NCBI GenBank assembly: GCA_947259315.1
Contig: CAMYLR010000018.1
Coordinates: 12,653 to 68,385 of the forward strand
Source: an uncultured Gemmatimonadales bacterium
GTDB lineage: Bacteria > Gemmatimonadota > Gemmatimonadetes > JACCXV01 > JAHWKZ01
Direction: 5' to 3'
DNA: 55,733 nucleotides
The notes below the pieces were generated by a model. The model did not search any database and was not told the DNA's origin. It worked only from the letters and a program-made list of their open reading frames with translations. Numbering within the stretch: the stretch's first letter is position 1; each line of letters starts with the position of its first letter. Shown here piece after piece: positions 33,901 through 42,241 of this stretch. Both the position numbers and the translations under genes were made by a program.

Positions 33901-34243
33901 TGGCGTGGACCACGGGGTGCACCTCGGCCGGCTCGACGATCCCGAAGTAGTAGTCGAGCGGGTTGCCCTGCAGGAGGTCGCCCGAGTCGACCAGCAAGAC
34001 GTGCTCGTTGGCGGCACGGATCGAATCGACCAGGGTCGCGACCTTGGCCAAGCCGCGCTCCTCGGGTTGCCCGGTGTAGTAGTCCCACGGTACGAGTCGA
34101 CCATGGACGTCGGTCGTGCCCATGACGACGACCTCGACGCGGTCGCCCGGCTGCGCACCGCGCTGGCCGACCGTGTTCGACGCACACGCAGCCACCACCG
34201 CTGCCAGCGTCAACGCTCCGATTGTGAAAAGAGAAGCTTTCAT
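30935..34243 (-). CDS. Double nucleotidase lipoprotein (CpdB-like plus UshA-like halves)
   Basis: The 1102-residue protein has a lipobox (VAAC, Cys20), so it is membrane-anchored facing outward. It contains two full nucleotidase units. Unit 1 (about 36-560) has GTTDVHG, GNHEFNYG, LGHSH and LYIYDNTLKAIEITG, like CpdB 2',3'-cyclic phosphodiesterase/3'-nucleotidase. Unit 2 (about 603-1102) has ATNDFHG, GNHEFDWG, SGHTH and FAVQPFQN, like UshA/NutA 5'-nucleotidase. Each has its metallophosphatase and C-terminal substrate domain. Ordinary family members are single units of 550-650 residues. It should release phosphate and nucleosides from extracellular nucleotides. Confidence 0.92.
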   Translation of the reverse strand: MKASLFTIGALTLAAVVAACASNTVGQRGAQPGDRVEVVVMGTTDVHGRLVPWDYYTGQPEERGLAKVATLVDSIRAANEHVLLVDSGDLLQGNPLDYYFGIVEPAEVHPVVHAMNHLEYDASTVGNHEFNYGLEALNRALEDASFPFVAANVFVAGTDTTRWPPYTVINVGGVLVGVLGLTTPGSMIWDRRHVEGELEFRDIVESAVRVWPELEAASDVQVVAIHSGMGPGSSYDAAATGVPEENAGQRLAEALPGIDVIFLGHSHLDIPSETVNGVLLTQAAKWGEALAVATLTMERQEDGWTLVDKRATTLSTEGMPSSDSFMAALAPYHESTMAYVADTIGWTAESWSTARARQIDTPVIDLIQRVQLEATGAHLSAASAFTTEAQIEKGAITVADAAGLYIYDNTLKAIEITGAQLRAYLEYSARFFHRVDEKGANVNAEGDFDVFVDSIPGYNYDMVAGVDYTIDLSQPIGSRIRDLTFEGQAVTDDQAFTLAINNYRQSGGGGFSMLQGAPVVYDRQEEIRQLLIEWIGARDTLRHAEVFEPSWRLMPETAAGMDITIPVEREQERIEGEAHSQVTPLRRMLDALPPPTSADNDTLRLVVVATNDFHGALEPLTPGWAEGDTVGGAEVLAAFTRAVEARYPDVVLHLDGGDVMQGTVISNLTAGRSTVAAMNEIGLDAAAIGNHEFDWGVETLRARMGEAVFPWLSANIFVRDTGLRPDWVEPYAWFERADLKIGVIGASTVSTPETTMPQNVADYEFRDIADVVNELAPELKAQGADLIFVAVHAGAFGDDEGVYSGEVVDAANRITAPVDLIVSGHTHSLVETVENNIPIVQARSSGTALGVVTLSYLRDLGRVVDHTIDVWTTRHSTGVQPNRAVADIVADCRTEVAEIADAPIARLVDTLERARGEESALGDLIADAQRAATGDQIAIVNGGGIRTDLPAGSIAFKDVFAVQPFQNVLMRLELTGAQLERALEAVVEDKIGQVSGIRFRFDPSRPVGDRVVDATLEEGEVAVIRDGRAVEPERLYTVTANNFMVSGGSGYDALGEAQQVINTGLVDSEVMVAHLAQLPQPIRYSVQGRIEQLAPWPEETSE

Positions 34244-34265
34244 TTTGGCCCGCGAATATACGAAT

Positions 34266-34297
34266 CGAGGCCCCCGACCACACGGCCGGGGGCCTCG
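34266..34297 (-). terminator. Strong hairpin between TonB receptor and nucleotidase genes
   Basis: CGAGGCCCCC (34266-34275) pairs with GGGGGCCTCG (34288-34297), with one more G-C pair inside. It lies after the receptor stop at 34327 and before the nucleotidase start. There is no long U-run, so it may attenuate rather than fully end transcription. A TATATT -10-like hexamer follows it on the minus strand (34255-34260). Confidence 0.7.
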
Positions 34298-34326
34298 CGT
34301 GCTACTGACGCAATCGCGTTCCGAAC

Positions 34327-37300
34327 CTAGAACCGGTACCGGAACCCGAGCTGAACCTGGAACTGCAACGGATCGAACCCGATGATCTCCTTGTCACCAA
34401 AATCGCCCTGAAGAGCGTAGATCACCCTGTTCGTGTCCTCGTTGTACCCGCGCTTGCGGAGCGGCTGGTTCGACAACCCGGTCGCACCCGCCGAGAACCC
34501 GACCAACCGACCCCAATCGTCGTTCAAGCCGTTCAACACGTTGAACAGGTCGGCGATGAACTCGATCTCCTGTCCGTTGGCGAACTCGAACGCCTTCGCG
34601 ATATGCATGTCGACCGAGTGGAACCACGGGTTGTGACACGCGTTGCGGGTGGCGATGCTGCCGATCTGGTCGCGCAGACACTCGAACGCCTCGTTGTCGC
34701 CGCCACCGCCGGACAGCCAGCTGGCCCAGGTGGCCGCGTCGTCCGCGTCCGCGAACTCGAGGTCGGCGAAGATCGGGGCGCGATCGTTGTTGGTCTCACC
34801 GTCGCCGTTGATGTCACCGGCGACGGTCAGCGTGAACGGACGGCCGCGCTGGCTCCGCCAGATGCCGCTGATGTCGATGCCCCACGGGGCTTCGAACCCG
34901 CCCGACACGATCCAGACATGCTTGCGCTCGAAGTCGGCCGGACCCCACGTGCCTTCGTCCTCGTCGCCGCTGTCGCCGATGAAGTTCGGGTCGCCGGCGG
35001 TCGGCCGGATCCGGAACCCTTCGTTCGACGTGCAGCAGAAGAACGACGAGTTGTCCTTGACGTCGTTGAACGTGTACGAGACATCGACCCGGGCCCCGTT
35101 ATCGAACCGCTTGCCACCCTTGAGGTTCAAGCTGTACGACCGCGACTCGGCCGTCGACTCGTTCAAGTAGATGAACTGAAAATCGTTGTTCTCGATGATC
35201 CGGCTGCTAGACGGGTCGAACCGATTGAAATCGCCTTGCGCGACAAAAACCGGCCTGTTATCGACTGCCGTCCGGAAGATCGGTTCGCAGTCGATGCCCT
35301 CGCCGCTTGCGACCGACGACGCATCGCAACCACGCTGGTTGACGTTGATGACGTTGAAGTTGTTCGACGTGCTGCTGGCCAAGAAGTCCGCCGACCAGCG
35401 CCACCCGGCGTCGGTGATCTGCTCGTACCCGAGGTTGAACTTCCACGTCTGGGGGTTCTCGAAGTCCTCGTCCCAGACCGTGAACTCGGGTCGACCGCCG
35501 GCCGAACCACCACCGACGCAGCCGGTCGGGTTGTTGCCACCGGTCGGATCCTGGCGGAAGAAGTCGTAGTCGGGAGGCGGTGCGTCACCGCCACCGCAGA
35601 ACAGCGACAGTAGCGGGGGCGTCGTCTGCAACACGTTGCCGTGGAGGACCAGCGGGGTGTTGCCGTAGAACAACCCAAAGCCGGTCCGGAACACCGCCGT
35701 CGCATCGCCACGCGGATCGATCGTCAGCGCCACCCGCGGGCTCCAGTTGTTGCGGTCCTCGGGCACCGTCGAGTTGGCCAGACCGAATTCGCCAAAGGTA
35801 TCGAGGAACTGGTCGTTGTCGACAGCCTGGGTGTCAAAAACGTCGGAGTCGTACCGCAGACCGAGCGCTAGGATCACGTTGTCGTTGACCTGCCATTCGT
35901 CCTGGACGTAGAACGAGTACTCCGAGAGGTCCATGTCGGCGAACGGCGGCTCGGCGTCGGCGCGGAGCAACCGGAAGTAGTTGTCAACGTCCATGTTCTC
36001 GAACTCCTCCAGGCTGTCGAACGAGAAGATCCCATTCCCGAGCAGCCAGAAGAGGTTCTTGACGTTGGTGAAGGTGTTGTTGGTACCGATCTTGAGCGTG
36101 TGCGCGCCGGTCTCGCCGAGCGCCCACGTCACGTTGTCGATGATCTGGAACTTGCCTTCCTCGAGCCGGTTCCGGAACACGATGCCGTCGCCAAAGTACT
36201 CGACATCGCTCGCCGGCAGCTCGTCGTCGTCCTCGTTGATCCGCGGCTCGATGTCGACCTCGGGCAAGAGGTTGTTGCCGTCACGGGGACGGTCCTCGTA
36301 CGACCACAGGAAACGGAACGTGTTGTACGCCGTCGCCTGCTCGTTCATCACCGACGTCAGCTCGGCCAGGAACGAGTTCGACGTGTCTTCGAACGAGCCG
36401 CCGTGCGTTACCGCCTCCTCGTCGTTGATGCGGTCGTTTTCTTCCGACAGGTCGACGAAGTTGTGGCGCAGCGTGAGCGCGTTCCGCTCGTTCATCTGCC
36501 AGTCGACGCGGCCGAAGATCGCGATCTCGTCCGAGGTGCTCGTCACCTGTCCGAAGTTGGCATCAAGCTCCGCTTGCGACACGCCGTAGGTATCCCTCAG
36601 GATGCGCCGGAACTCCGTGAGGAAGGCGTCCGCCTCGCCCGGGGCGCAGCTCGTGCACCAATTCTCTCCTACCAGCGCGAATTCCGGCAGGTCCTGTTGC
36701 TGGCCGTCGAGCGAGAAGAAGAAGTGCGCCTTGTCCTTTACGATCGGGCCGCTGAGCTGGAAACCGAACTGCTGGTTCGAGAAGTCGGCCGGTGGGGCGC
36801 CGATGAAGTCGTCCTTCGTCAGGTTGGCGTCGCGGGCGAAAATGAACCCCGATCCTTGGAACTCATTGGTTCCGCCCTTTGTCACCACGTTGACGACGCC
36901 GCCGCTGAAGTTGCCGAACTCGACGTCGAAACCGTTGGTGACGATCTGAAACTCCTTGATCGACTCCAGCGAGAACGAGAACGGCAACCGCGACGAGCCG
37001 CGGTTCTCACCAAAGAACGCGTTGTTGGCGTCGGCGCCGTCGATCTGGATGCTGGTCCCCGATGTGCGGCCGCCGGCGAGTGAGAACTGACCGCCGGTGC
37101 CAGTGCCTGTCGCCGGGCTGACCAGCCCCGACAGGTTGATGAAGTCAGTAAAGTCGCGTCCCAAGGTCGGCAACGACTCGATCTGTTCCTGATCGATCAG
37201 CTCGACGATGCCACCCTGCGACACATCGACCTGGTTCTCCGGCGCGATCACGACGCCGATCGCCTCGACCTCGACCGGCTGGACGACGAGATCGATGACC

Positions 37301-37638
37301 AGCGTCTCACCGAGGTTGACGCGGACGGGGCCGCGTTCAGCCGCCGGGTTGGGCGGAAACTCTGCCGCCACCGTGTAGCGACCGGTTTGCAGGAAGCCCG
37401 CGCTGTAGCGGCCGGTCGCGTTGCTCTGAAGCTCACGCGACGCGCCCGTGTCGACATTGCGAATTGTCACCGTTGCGCCAGCCAGTGGCGCGCCGCTGGT
37501 GTCCAACACCTGACCGTTGATCGCGCCCGTCGTCACGCCCTGCTGTGCGGCGGCGGGGGTCGCGAGAGCCAGGAAGGCGAGCGTGGCGAGCACACCGACG
37601 CCCGCACCGATAAAGCCACGCACGAGTCTTCGTGCCAT
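34327..37638 (-). CDS. TonB-dependent receptor with carboxypeptidase regulatory-like domain
   Basis: The 1103-residue protein has a signal peptide (1-31, ATPAAAQ), a carboxypeptidase-regulatory-like domain (about 38-120: GAINGQVLDTSGAPLAGATV), a plug (FGEN, DVEFGNFSGGVVNVVTKGG) and a large outer-membrane barrel ending FRYRF. The Oar/OmpA-related family imports or binds large ligands, or acts in adhesion; the ligand is unknown. No SusD-like partner is present. GGGAGAAACC precedes ATG 37638. Triplet Pho-box-like repeats lie about 135 bases upstream, and nucleotidase and nucleoside genes follow, so nucleotides or phosphorylated compounds are candidate ligands. Confidence 0.9.
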   Translation of the reverse strand: MARRLVRGFIGAGVGVLATLAFLALATPAAAQQGVTTGAINGQVLDTSGAPLAGATVTIRNVDTGASRELQSNATGRYSAGFLQTGRYTVAAEFPPNPAAERGPVRVNLGETLVIDLVVQPVEVEAIGVVIAPENQVDVSQGGIVELIDQEQIESLPTLGRDFTDFINLSGLVSPATGTGTGGQFSLAGGRTSGTSIQIDGADANNAFFGENRGSSRLPFSFSLESIKEFQIVTNGFDVEFGNFSGGVVNVVTKGGTNEFQGSGFIFARDANLTKDDFIGAPPADFSNQQFGFQLSGPIVKDKAHFFFSLDGQQQDLPEFALVGENWCTSCAPGEADAFLTEFRRILRDTYGVSQAELDANFGQVTSTSDEIAIFGRVDWQMNERNALTLRHNFVDLSEENDRINDEEAVTHGGSFEDTSNSFLAELTSVMNEQATAYNTFRFLWSYEDRPRDGNNLLPEVDIEPRINEDDDELPASDVEYFGDGIVFRNRLEEGKFQIIDNVTWALGETGAHTLKIGTNNTFTNVKNLFWLLGNGIFSFDSLEEFENMDVDNYFRLLRADAEPPFADMDLSEYSFYVQDEWQVNDNVILALGLRYDSDVFDTQAVDNDQFLDTFGEFGLANSTVPEDRNNWSPRVALTIDPRGDATAVFRTGFGLFYGNTPLVLHGNVLQTTPPLLSLFCGGGDAPPPDYDFFRQDPTGGNNPTGCVGGGSAGGRPEFTVWDEDFENPQTWKFNLGYEQITDAGWRWSADFLASSTSNNFNVINVNQRGCDASSVASGEGIDCEPIFRTAVDNRPVFVAQGDFNRFDPSSSRIIENNDFQFIYLNESTAESRSYSLNLKGGKRFDNGARVDVSYTFNDVKDNSSFFCCTSNEGFRIRPTAGDPNFIGDSGDEDEGTWGPADFERKHVWIVSGGFEAPWGIDISGIWRSQRGRPFTLTVAGDINGDGETNNDRAPIFADLEFADADDAATWASWLSGGGGDNEAFECLRDQIGSIATRNACHNPWFHSVDMHIAKAFEFANGQEIEFIADLFNVLNGLNDDWGRLVGFSAGATGLSNQPLRKRGYNEDTNRVIYALQGDFGDKEIIGFDPLQFQVQLGFRYRF

Positions 37639-37772
37639 GGTTTCTCCCTTCGATTTTGCGGTTAGAAACGGGGGATGCAAGACGTGCCCTCTAGCGTCGC
37701 ATGACGCGCTGAAGTGGCTGGCTACGCCTTTCCGGACACTGATCCAGGATATCCGGCCTCCATAGCGGAAGT

Positions 37773-37801
37773 CTGACCAAAACTAGACAAAACTGTGACC
37801 G
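37773..37801 (-). promoter_or_regulatory. Pho-box-like triplet upstream of the TonB receptor
   Basis: On the minus strand three 7-bp units CGGTCAC, TTGTCTA and TGGTCAG are set 11 bp apart with AT-rich 4-bp spacers. Each keeps a GTC core in phase with the PhoB consensus CTGTCAT. A poor -10 candidate (TATGGA, 37759-37764) follows eight bases later. The same layout precedes the porin gene. Confidence 0.5.
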
Positions 37802-37813
37802 GGGGCAATTACC

Positions 37814-38284
37814 TCACCGCGCCTTGGCAACCGCCTCTCGGACCCCCTGATAGTCCGGCTCGACGCCCGCATCCTCGGTCACCCACTGGTAGACGACGGT
37901 GCCATCAGTGCCAATGACGAACGCCGATCGCTTGGCCACCCCATGCATACCGAAGAACTCCTCGTACAGCACGCCGTATTCGGCCGCCACGCGCTTGTTG
38001 AAGTCCGACAACAACGGAAACGGGATGTCGTTCTCCTCGCGGAACTTGGCGTTTACGAACGGGCTGTCGACCGAGATCCCAAAGACGTCGGCATCGAGAT
38101 CGCTCCATTGGCTCCAGTCGTCGCGCATCGCGCACATCTCAGTCGTGCAGACCGAGCTAAAGGCGAGTGGAAAGAACAGCAGCACGACCGGCCGCTGACC
38201 GATCCGCTCGCCGACATCGATCTCGTTGCCCGGCTCGTCCGGGAGGGTAAAGGGTGGCGCCTTCTCGCCCGCCTGTATGCTCAT
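37814..38284 (-). CDS. Bcp/AhpE-type peroxiredoxin
   Basis: The 156-residue protein has the peroxiredoxin pattern LLFFPLAFSSVCTTEMC: peroxidatic Cys46 with a second Cys51 five residues on, the atypical 2-Cys spacing of Bcp. FGISVDSPFVNAKF and an Arg in AKRSAFVI follow. It reduces hydroperoxides with thioredoxin-type donors. The ATG overlaps the phoR stop (ATGA), so it belongs to the phosphate operon, an unusual companion. ATG 38284 is clearly the start of the conserved region. Confidence 0.92.
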   Translation of the reverse strand: MSIQAGEKAPPFTLPDEPGNEIDVGERIGQRPVVLLFFPLAFSSVCTTEMCAMRDDWSQWSDLDADVFGISVDSPFVNAKFREENDIPFPLLSDFNKRVAAEYGVLYEEFFGMHGVAKRSAFVIGTDGTVVYQWVTEDAGVEPDYQGVREAVAKAR

Positions 38285-40056
38285 GACGATTCTCCTGGTT
38301 TAGGACCTGTTTGGCTGGTCGGAATGGTTATAACGAACTTCGCACCGGCACCGGGAGTCGACTCGACGACGACGCTGCCGCCGTGAACTTCAGCTACGTG
38401 CTTGACGATAGAGAGCCCGAGGCCTGTCCCGCCAGCCACCCGCGCCCGCCCTTTCTCGACTCGATAGAAGCGCTCGAACAGCCGGGACTGATCCTCGATC
38501 GGAATGCCGCGACCGGTATCGGCCACCTCGATCTGTGCGTCACCATTGACCCGTCTGGCGATCAAACGGATATGTGCCGCTTCCCCTGCGTATTTGATCG
38601 CGTTCTCGAGCAGGTTGACGACCGCCTGACGAAGCAGGCGCCGATCACCGGCTACGACTAGCTCTGGCTCGGACTCGACGGTCAAGCCCTGTACACTTTC
38701 CCCGGCGCGAGGCTCCCACTCGGAGGCGAGGTCGTTGACTAGCGCGTTTACGTCGACCGCCGTCCACACCGGTTCGAAACCGTCGGACTCGATTCGCGAC
38801 AACTCGAGCAGATCGGCTACCAAAGCCGACAGTCGACCTACCTGCCGTTGAATTGCTGCCAGTGATTCTTTTGCTTGGCTGGACTTCAGATCCGCCCCAG
38901 CCAACGACTCGGCGTGCGCCGATAGCGTCGCCAATGGGGTCTGCAGTTCGTGGCTGACGTTGGCCACGAAGTCGCGCCTCACCGCGTCGGTGCGTTTGAG
39001 CGCCGTGACATCATGGAAGACACCGGCCGCTCCACCGGTCGACAACTTGGTCGCGTAAAGAGCGATGATCCGATCCATGGGATAGGTGATCGTTATCTCG
39101 CGCGACATCACCGTGTTGCGTGCAGCGGTTTCCTCCATGATGGCAGCGACCGCGGGCTGTCGGATGGCGGCGATCACGGTGTGTCCGACGGCGGGAGACT
39201 CCAACCCGAATAGCGTGCGTAGCGCTGGGTTCGCGATAACGATGGTGCCGTTCGCGTCCGTGACCATGACCCCCTCAACCATGCCATCGAGCACCGCTTC
39301 GAGTTGATCACGTTCGGAGTTCGCGTTCTGTATGCGACTGGCGAGTTGGTTGCGGGCACCATCGAGTGCCTGAGCGAGCTCCTCGATCTCGTCACCGGTC
39401 CGAATATCGACTCGTGCCTCCAACTGGCCGTCGCGCACCTGTTCGGCCGCCTCCTTGAGACCTTTGATCGGGAGGCTCAATCGTCGGGCCCAGAGCGCAC
39501 CGGTCACCCCAGCCAAGGCGAGCGCAAGCGCCAACGCCCCTAAAAGTCTTCGCCGCGCATTCGACTGCGCGGCTTGGATCCGCGTCCTCGGAATCGCCAC
39601 CCGAGCAACGCTGCCAGCCCACGGTCCAGCATCGATGGTGTTAGCACGGTAGACCAGATCCGTGCCCAACGATCGCGAGTAGCGCGTGCTCTCACCCGTG
39701 CCGAGGCGACGGGCGGCGATCACTTCTGCGCGCGAGTTGTGATTGTCGAGTGCCGCCAACTCCGGGCCGTCAAACTCGCTGTCGGCAGCAACGTGACCAT
39801 CAGGCGCAACAATCGTCACCCGCGCTGCTGCCGCCCGCGCCAGGGCATCGATGTAAACGTCCAGTTCTGATTCCTCGGCAGGCGTGCTCGTTCGCCCTAG
39901 CTCGACGGCCAAGATCTGGACCGTCGTCGCCAGCCGGTCCTCGAAACCCACGCGCGCCGCATCGATCGCCGCACGGTACAGGAGCGCACCGACGACGGCG
40001 ACCAGCACAAAGCTCACCACCAGATAGGTACTGAAGATTCGATTTCTCAGCCGCAT
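38281..40056 (-). CDS. phoR: PhoR sensor histidine kinase
   Basis: The 591-residue kinase has two membrane helices (about 9-27 and 170-190) around an extracytoplasmic domain, a HAMP domain (190-240), a PAS domain (about 248-355), the dimerisation box FVANVSHELQTPL with His369 and an HATPase domain ending in GTGLGLSIVKH. It phosphorylates PhoB in phosphate limitation and is restrained by the Pst/PhoU complex. It is longer than E. coli PhoR because of the extracytoplasmic domain, as in Gram-positive PhoR. Start ATG 40056 with GGGAGAACCC upstream, 15 bases after phoB. Confidence 0.93.
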   Translation of the reverse strand: MRLRNRIFSTYLVVSFVLVAVVGALLYRAAIDAARVGFEDRLATTVQILAVELGRTSTPAEESELDVYIDALARAAAARVTIVAPDGHVAADSEFDGPELAALDNHNSRAEVIAARRLGTGESTRYSRSLGTDLVYRANTIDAGPWAGSVARVAIPRTRIQAAQSNARRRLLGALALALALAGVTGALWARRLSLPIKGLKEAAEQVRDGQLEARVDIRTGDEIEELAQALDGARNQLASRIQNANSERDQLEAVLDGMVEGVMVTDANGTIVIANPALRTLFGLESPAVGHTVIAAIRQPAVAAIMEETAARNTVMSREITITYPMDRIIALYATKLSTGGAAGVFHDVTALKRTDAVRRDFVANVSHELQTPLATLSAHAESLAGADLKSSQAKESLAAIQRQVGRLSALVADLLELSRIESDGFEPVWTAVDVNALVNDLASEWEPRAGESVQGLTVESEPELVVAGDRRLLRQAVVNLLENAIKYAGEAAHIRLIARRVNGDAQIEVADTGRGIPIEDQSRLFERFYRVEKGRARVAGGTGLGLSIVKHVAEVHGGSVVVESTPGAGAKFVITIPTSQTGPKPGESS

Positions 40057-40071
40057 GGAGGGTTCTCCCAA

Positions 40072-40773
40072 TCAGCCGGATGGCGGCCGAAACTTGTAGC
40101 CAATCCCCCACTCGGTTTCGATCCAACCCCCTGAGCGGCCGAGCTTTCGACGTAGACGGGCGACGTGCGCATCGACGGTACGGTCATACCCGGTGTAGTC
40201 ATAATCCCAGACGTGGCGCAGCAGATCCGCGCGGCTGAATACACGATTGGGATGGTTGATCAGAAAGTAGAGCAAATCAAACTCCCGAGCGGTGAGATCG
40301 ATCTCGACGTCGTCCACGGTAACGATCCGTGAGTGGGAATCGAGGCGCAATCCATCGATACCGATAGCCCGCGACGGAAAGTCATCGCCACCGTCTCGGC
40401 GCCGGAGGACCGCCGCCACGCGCAGCATGAGCTCCTGCAAGTTGAACGGTTTGTTGATGTAGTCGTCGGCACCCACCTCGAACCCTCGGATCCGGTCGGC
40501 GGTATCGTTCTTGGCGGTCAGCATGATGATCGGTAACCGTGCAGTGCGCTCGTCTTGTCTGAGCCGGCGACACACTTCGATGCCGTCGAGATGCGGCAGC
40601 ATGAGGTCGAGCAACACGAGATCCACCGGTTCCGCCCACGCGCGCTCGAGCGCCTCGATCCCGTCTTCGGCCAGCGAGACGCGATAACCGGCGCTATCTA
40701 GATGGCGGTCGAGCAAGATCCGCAGATCGGGCTCATCCTCGACGACTAAGATTCGTGGAGTTTCAACGGTCAC
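40072..40773 (-). CDS. phoB: PhoB response regulator
   Basis: The 233-residue protein is an OmpR-type regulator. The receiver carries acidic EDE at 12-14, phospho-acceptor Asp56 (LVLLDLMLP) and Lys in MLTAKND. A winged-helix domain contains LTAREFDLLYFLINHPNRVFSRADLL and DRTVDAHVARLRRKLG. It binds Pho boxes as a dimer when phosphorylated. The GTG start overlaps the phoU stop (GTGA). Repeats at 46258-46286 and 37773-37801 are likely targets. Confidence 0.94.
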   Translation of the reverse strand: MTVETPRILVVEDEPDLRILLDRHLDSAGYRVSLAEDGIEALERAWAEPVDLVLLDLMLPHLDGIEVCRRLRQDERTARLPIIMLTAKNDTADRIRGFEVGADDYINKPFNLQELMLRVAAVLRRRDGGDDFPSRAIGIDGLRLDSHSRIVTVDDVEIDLTAREFDLLYFLINHPNRVFSRADLLRHVWDYDYTGYDRTVDAHVARLRRKLGRSGGWIETEWGIGYKFRPPSG

Positions 40774-41480
40774 TGATCGTGCTCGCCCTCCAGCTCGTGG
40801 TCAGCGACGTGGTGTTTGATCGTGCGCGCTTCGACGATGTAGATCACGTCCTCGGCCAGGTTGGTCGCCAGGTCAGCGACGCGCTCCAGATTACGAGCCA
40901 CCAGCATCATCTGGACCCCGGGAACGATCGCGTTTGTGTTCTCTGCCATCTGTGCCAGCATGACGCGGAAAACAGCGTCATTGGAGCGATCCACCTTATC
41001 GTCTCGCAGCAGCACTGCCCGAGCCTTGTCTGGATCCTGGTCGACGAACGCACTGATCGCGTCGCGCAACATCCCTGTCGAGTCCTCGGCCATCGTGTCG
41101 AACTCGTCGAGCGACGCTATTGGGAAGGCCTCTGCCAGTCGCTTGGCACACTGCGCGATGTTCACGGCATGATCACCCACTCGCTCCACATCGTTCGAGA
41201 TCTTGAGGATGGCGACTAGCATTCGGAGATCGATCGCCATCGGTTGCTGCCGGGCCAACAAGCTGATTGCGCGCTCTTCGATCTCGATCTCGAGCGCATC
41301 GATCTTGTGATCGGCCTCGATCGTGTGGATGGCGGCCTGTGCGTCGCGGTGCTTGACCGCCGCGAGTGCCGCCCGCACCTGCTCTTCGGCCCGGCTGGCC
41401 ATCGTGAGCAAAAGCTCTCGCACCTCGCTCAGCTCCTGATCGAAGTGGCGGAATGTCTTATCCGAATCTGCCGGTGACAT
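40770..41480 (-). CDS. phoU: Phosphate-signalling protein PhoU
   Basis: This 236-residue all-helical protein has the two PhoU repeats, with [24 protein letters not shown] and [26 protein letters not shown] as the duplicated metal-binding ExxxD/RxGDxA-type motifs. It links the PstSCAB transporter to PhoR and keeps PhoB off when phosphate is plentiful. It overlaps pstB by 23 bases and phoB by four. Confidence 0.95.
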   Translation of the reverse strand: MSPADSDKTFRHFDQELSEVRELLLTMASRAEEQVRAALAAVKHRDAQAAIHTIEADHKIDALEIEIEERAISLLARQQPMAIDLRMLVAILKISNDVERVGDHAVNIAQCAKRLAEAFPIASLDEFDTMAEDSTGMLRDAISAFVDQDPDKARAVLLRDDKVDRSNDAVFRVMLAQMAENTNAIVPGVQMMLVARNLERVADLATNLAEDVIYIVEARTIKHHVADHELEGEHDQ

Positions 41481-42234
41481 AATCCTCCGTGTGCTTCTCA
41501 GTCGGCGCCGTAAAGATCGTGTTCGTGTCGTCGTACTCGATCAATTCGCCCAGGTAGAGATAGGCGGTGTAGTCCGACACGCGTGCCGCCTGCTGCATGT
41601 TGTGGGTTACGATGACGATGGTGTAGTCGGCAACGAGTTGGTGGATGAGCTCTTCGATCTTCGCGGTAGCGATCGGATCGAGCGCTGAAGCCGGCTCGTC
41701 CATCAGCAAGATCTCCGGCGTGACAGCCAGCGCACGAGCGATGCAGAGCCGCTGTTGCTGACCTCCCGAGAGCTCCAACGCACTAGCGCTTAGCCGGTCC
41801 TTGACTTCGTCCCACAGCGCCGCCTGCTGCAGGGATTGCTCGACGATCGCGTCGATGTCCCCACCGGTCCCGTTGATCTTGGGCCCAAACGCGACGTTAT
41901 CGTAGATCGACTTGGGGAATGGATTCGGCTTCTGAAACACCATCCCGATCCGGCGCCGGACTTCCACCGGGTCGACGTGATCGGCGTACAGGTCCTCGCC
42001 CTGGAACAGAACCTCGCCTGTCACTCGGGCAGTGGGCACGAGGTCGTTCATTCGGTTGAAGACCCGCAACAAAGTTGACTTGCCACAGCCGGATGGGCCG
42101 ATCAAGGCAACGACCTTGTTTCGTGGGATCTCGAACGAGACCGTTTTGATCGCCTCGTTGGAGCCGTAGAATACGCTGACGTCTCGCGTCTCGAGCGCTG
42201 CGTCTCCACCGGCGGTTACTCGAATCGTCGACAT
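41458..42234 (-). CDS. pstB: Phosphate ABC transporter ATP-binding protein
   Basis: The 258-residue ATPase has Walker [10 protein letters not shown] (46-54), the LSGGQQQR signature and the Walker B segment [13 protein letters not shown], plus the PstB-specific [22 protein letters not shown] 42234 is the conserved start, eight bases after the pstA stop; a longer frame into pstA is rejected. It powers high-affinity phosphate import. Confidence 0.96.
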   Translation of the reverse strand: MSTIRVTAGGDAALETRDVSVFYGSNEAIKTVSFEIPRNKVVALIGPSGCGKSTLLRVFNRMNDLVPTARVTGEVLFQGEDLYADHVDPVEVRRRIGMVFQKPNPFPKSIYDNVAFGPKINGTGGDIDAIVEQSLQQAALWDEVKDRLSASALELSGGQQQRLCIARALAVTPEILLMDEPASALDPIATAKIEELIHQLVADYTIVIVTHNMQQAARVSDYTAYLYLGELIEYDDTNTIFTAPTEKHTEDYVTGRFG

Positions 42235-42241
42235 GTTTCGC

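Noticed and set aside
32945-34330. 461-codon plus-strand frame
   Set aside because: Lies wholly antisense to the dual nucleotidase, is Arg/Val/Asp rich and shows no domain.
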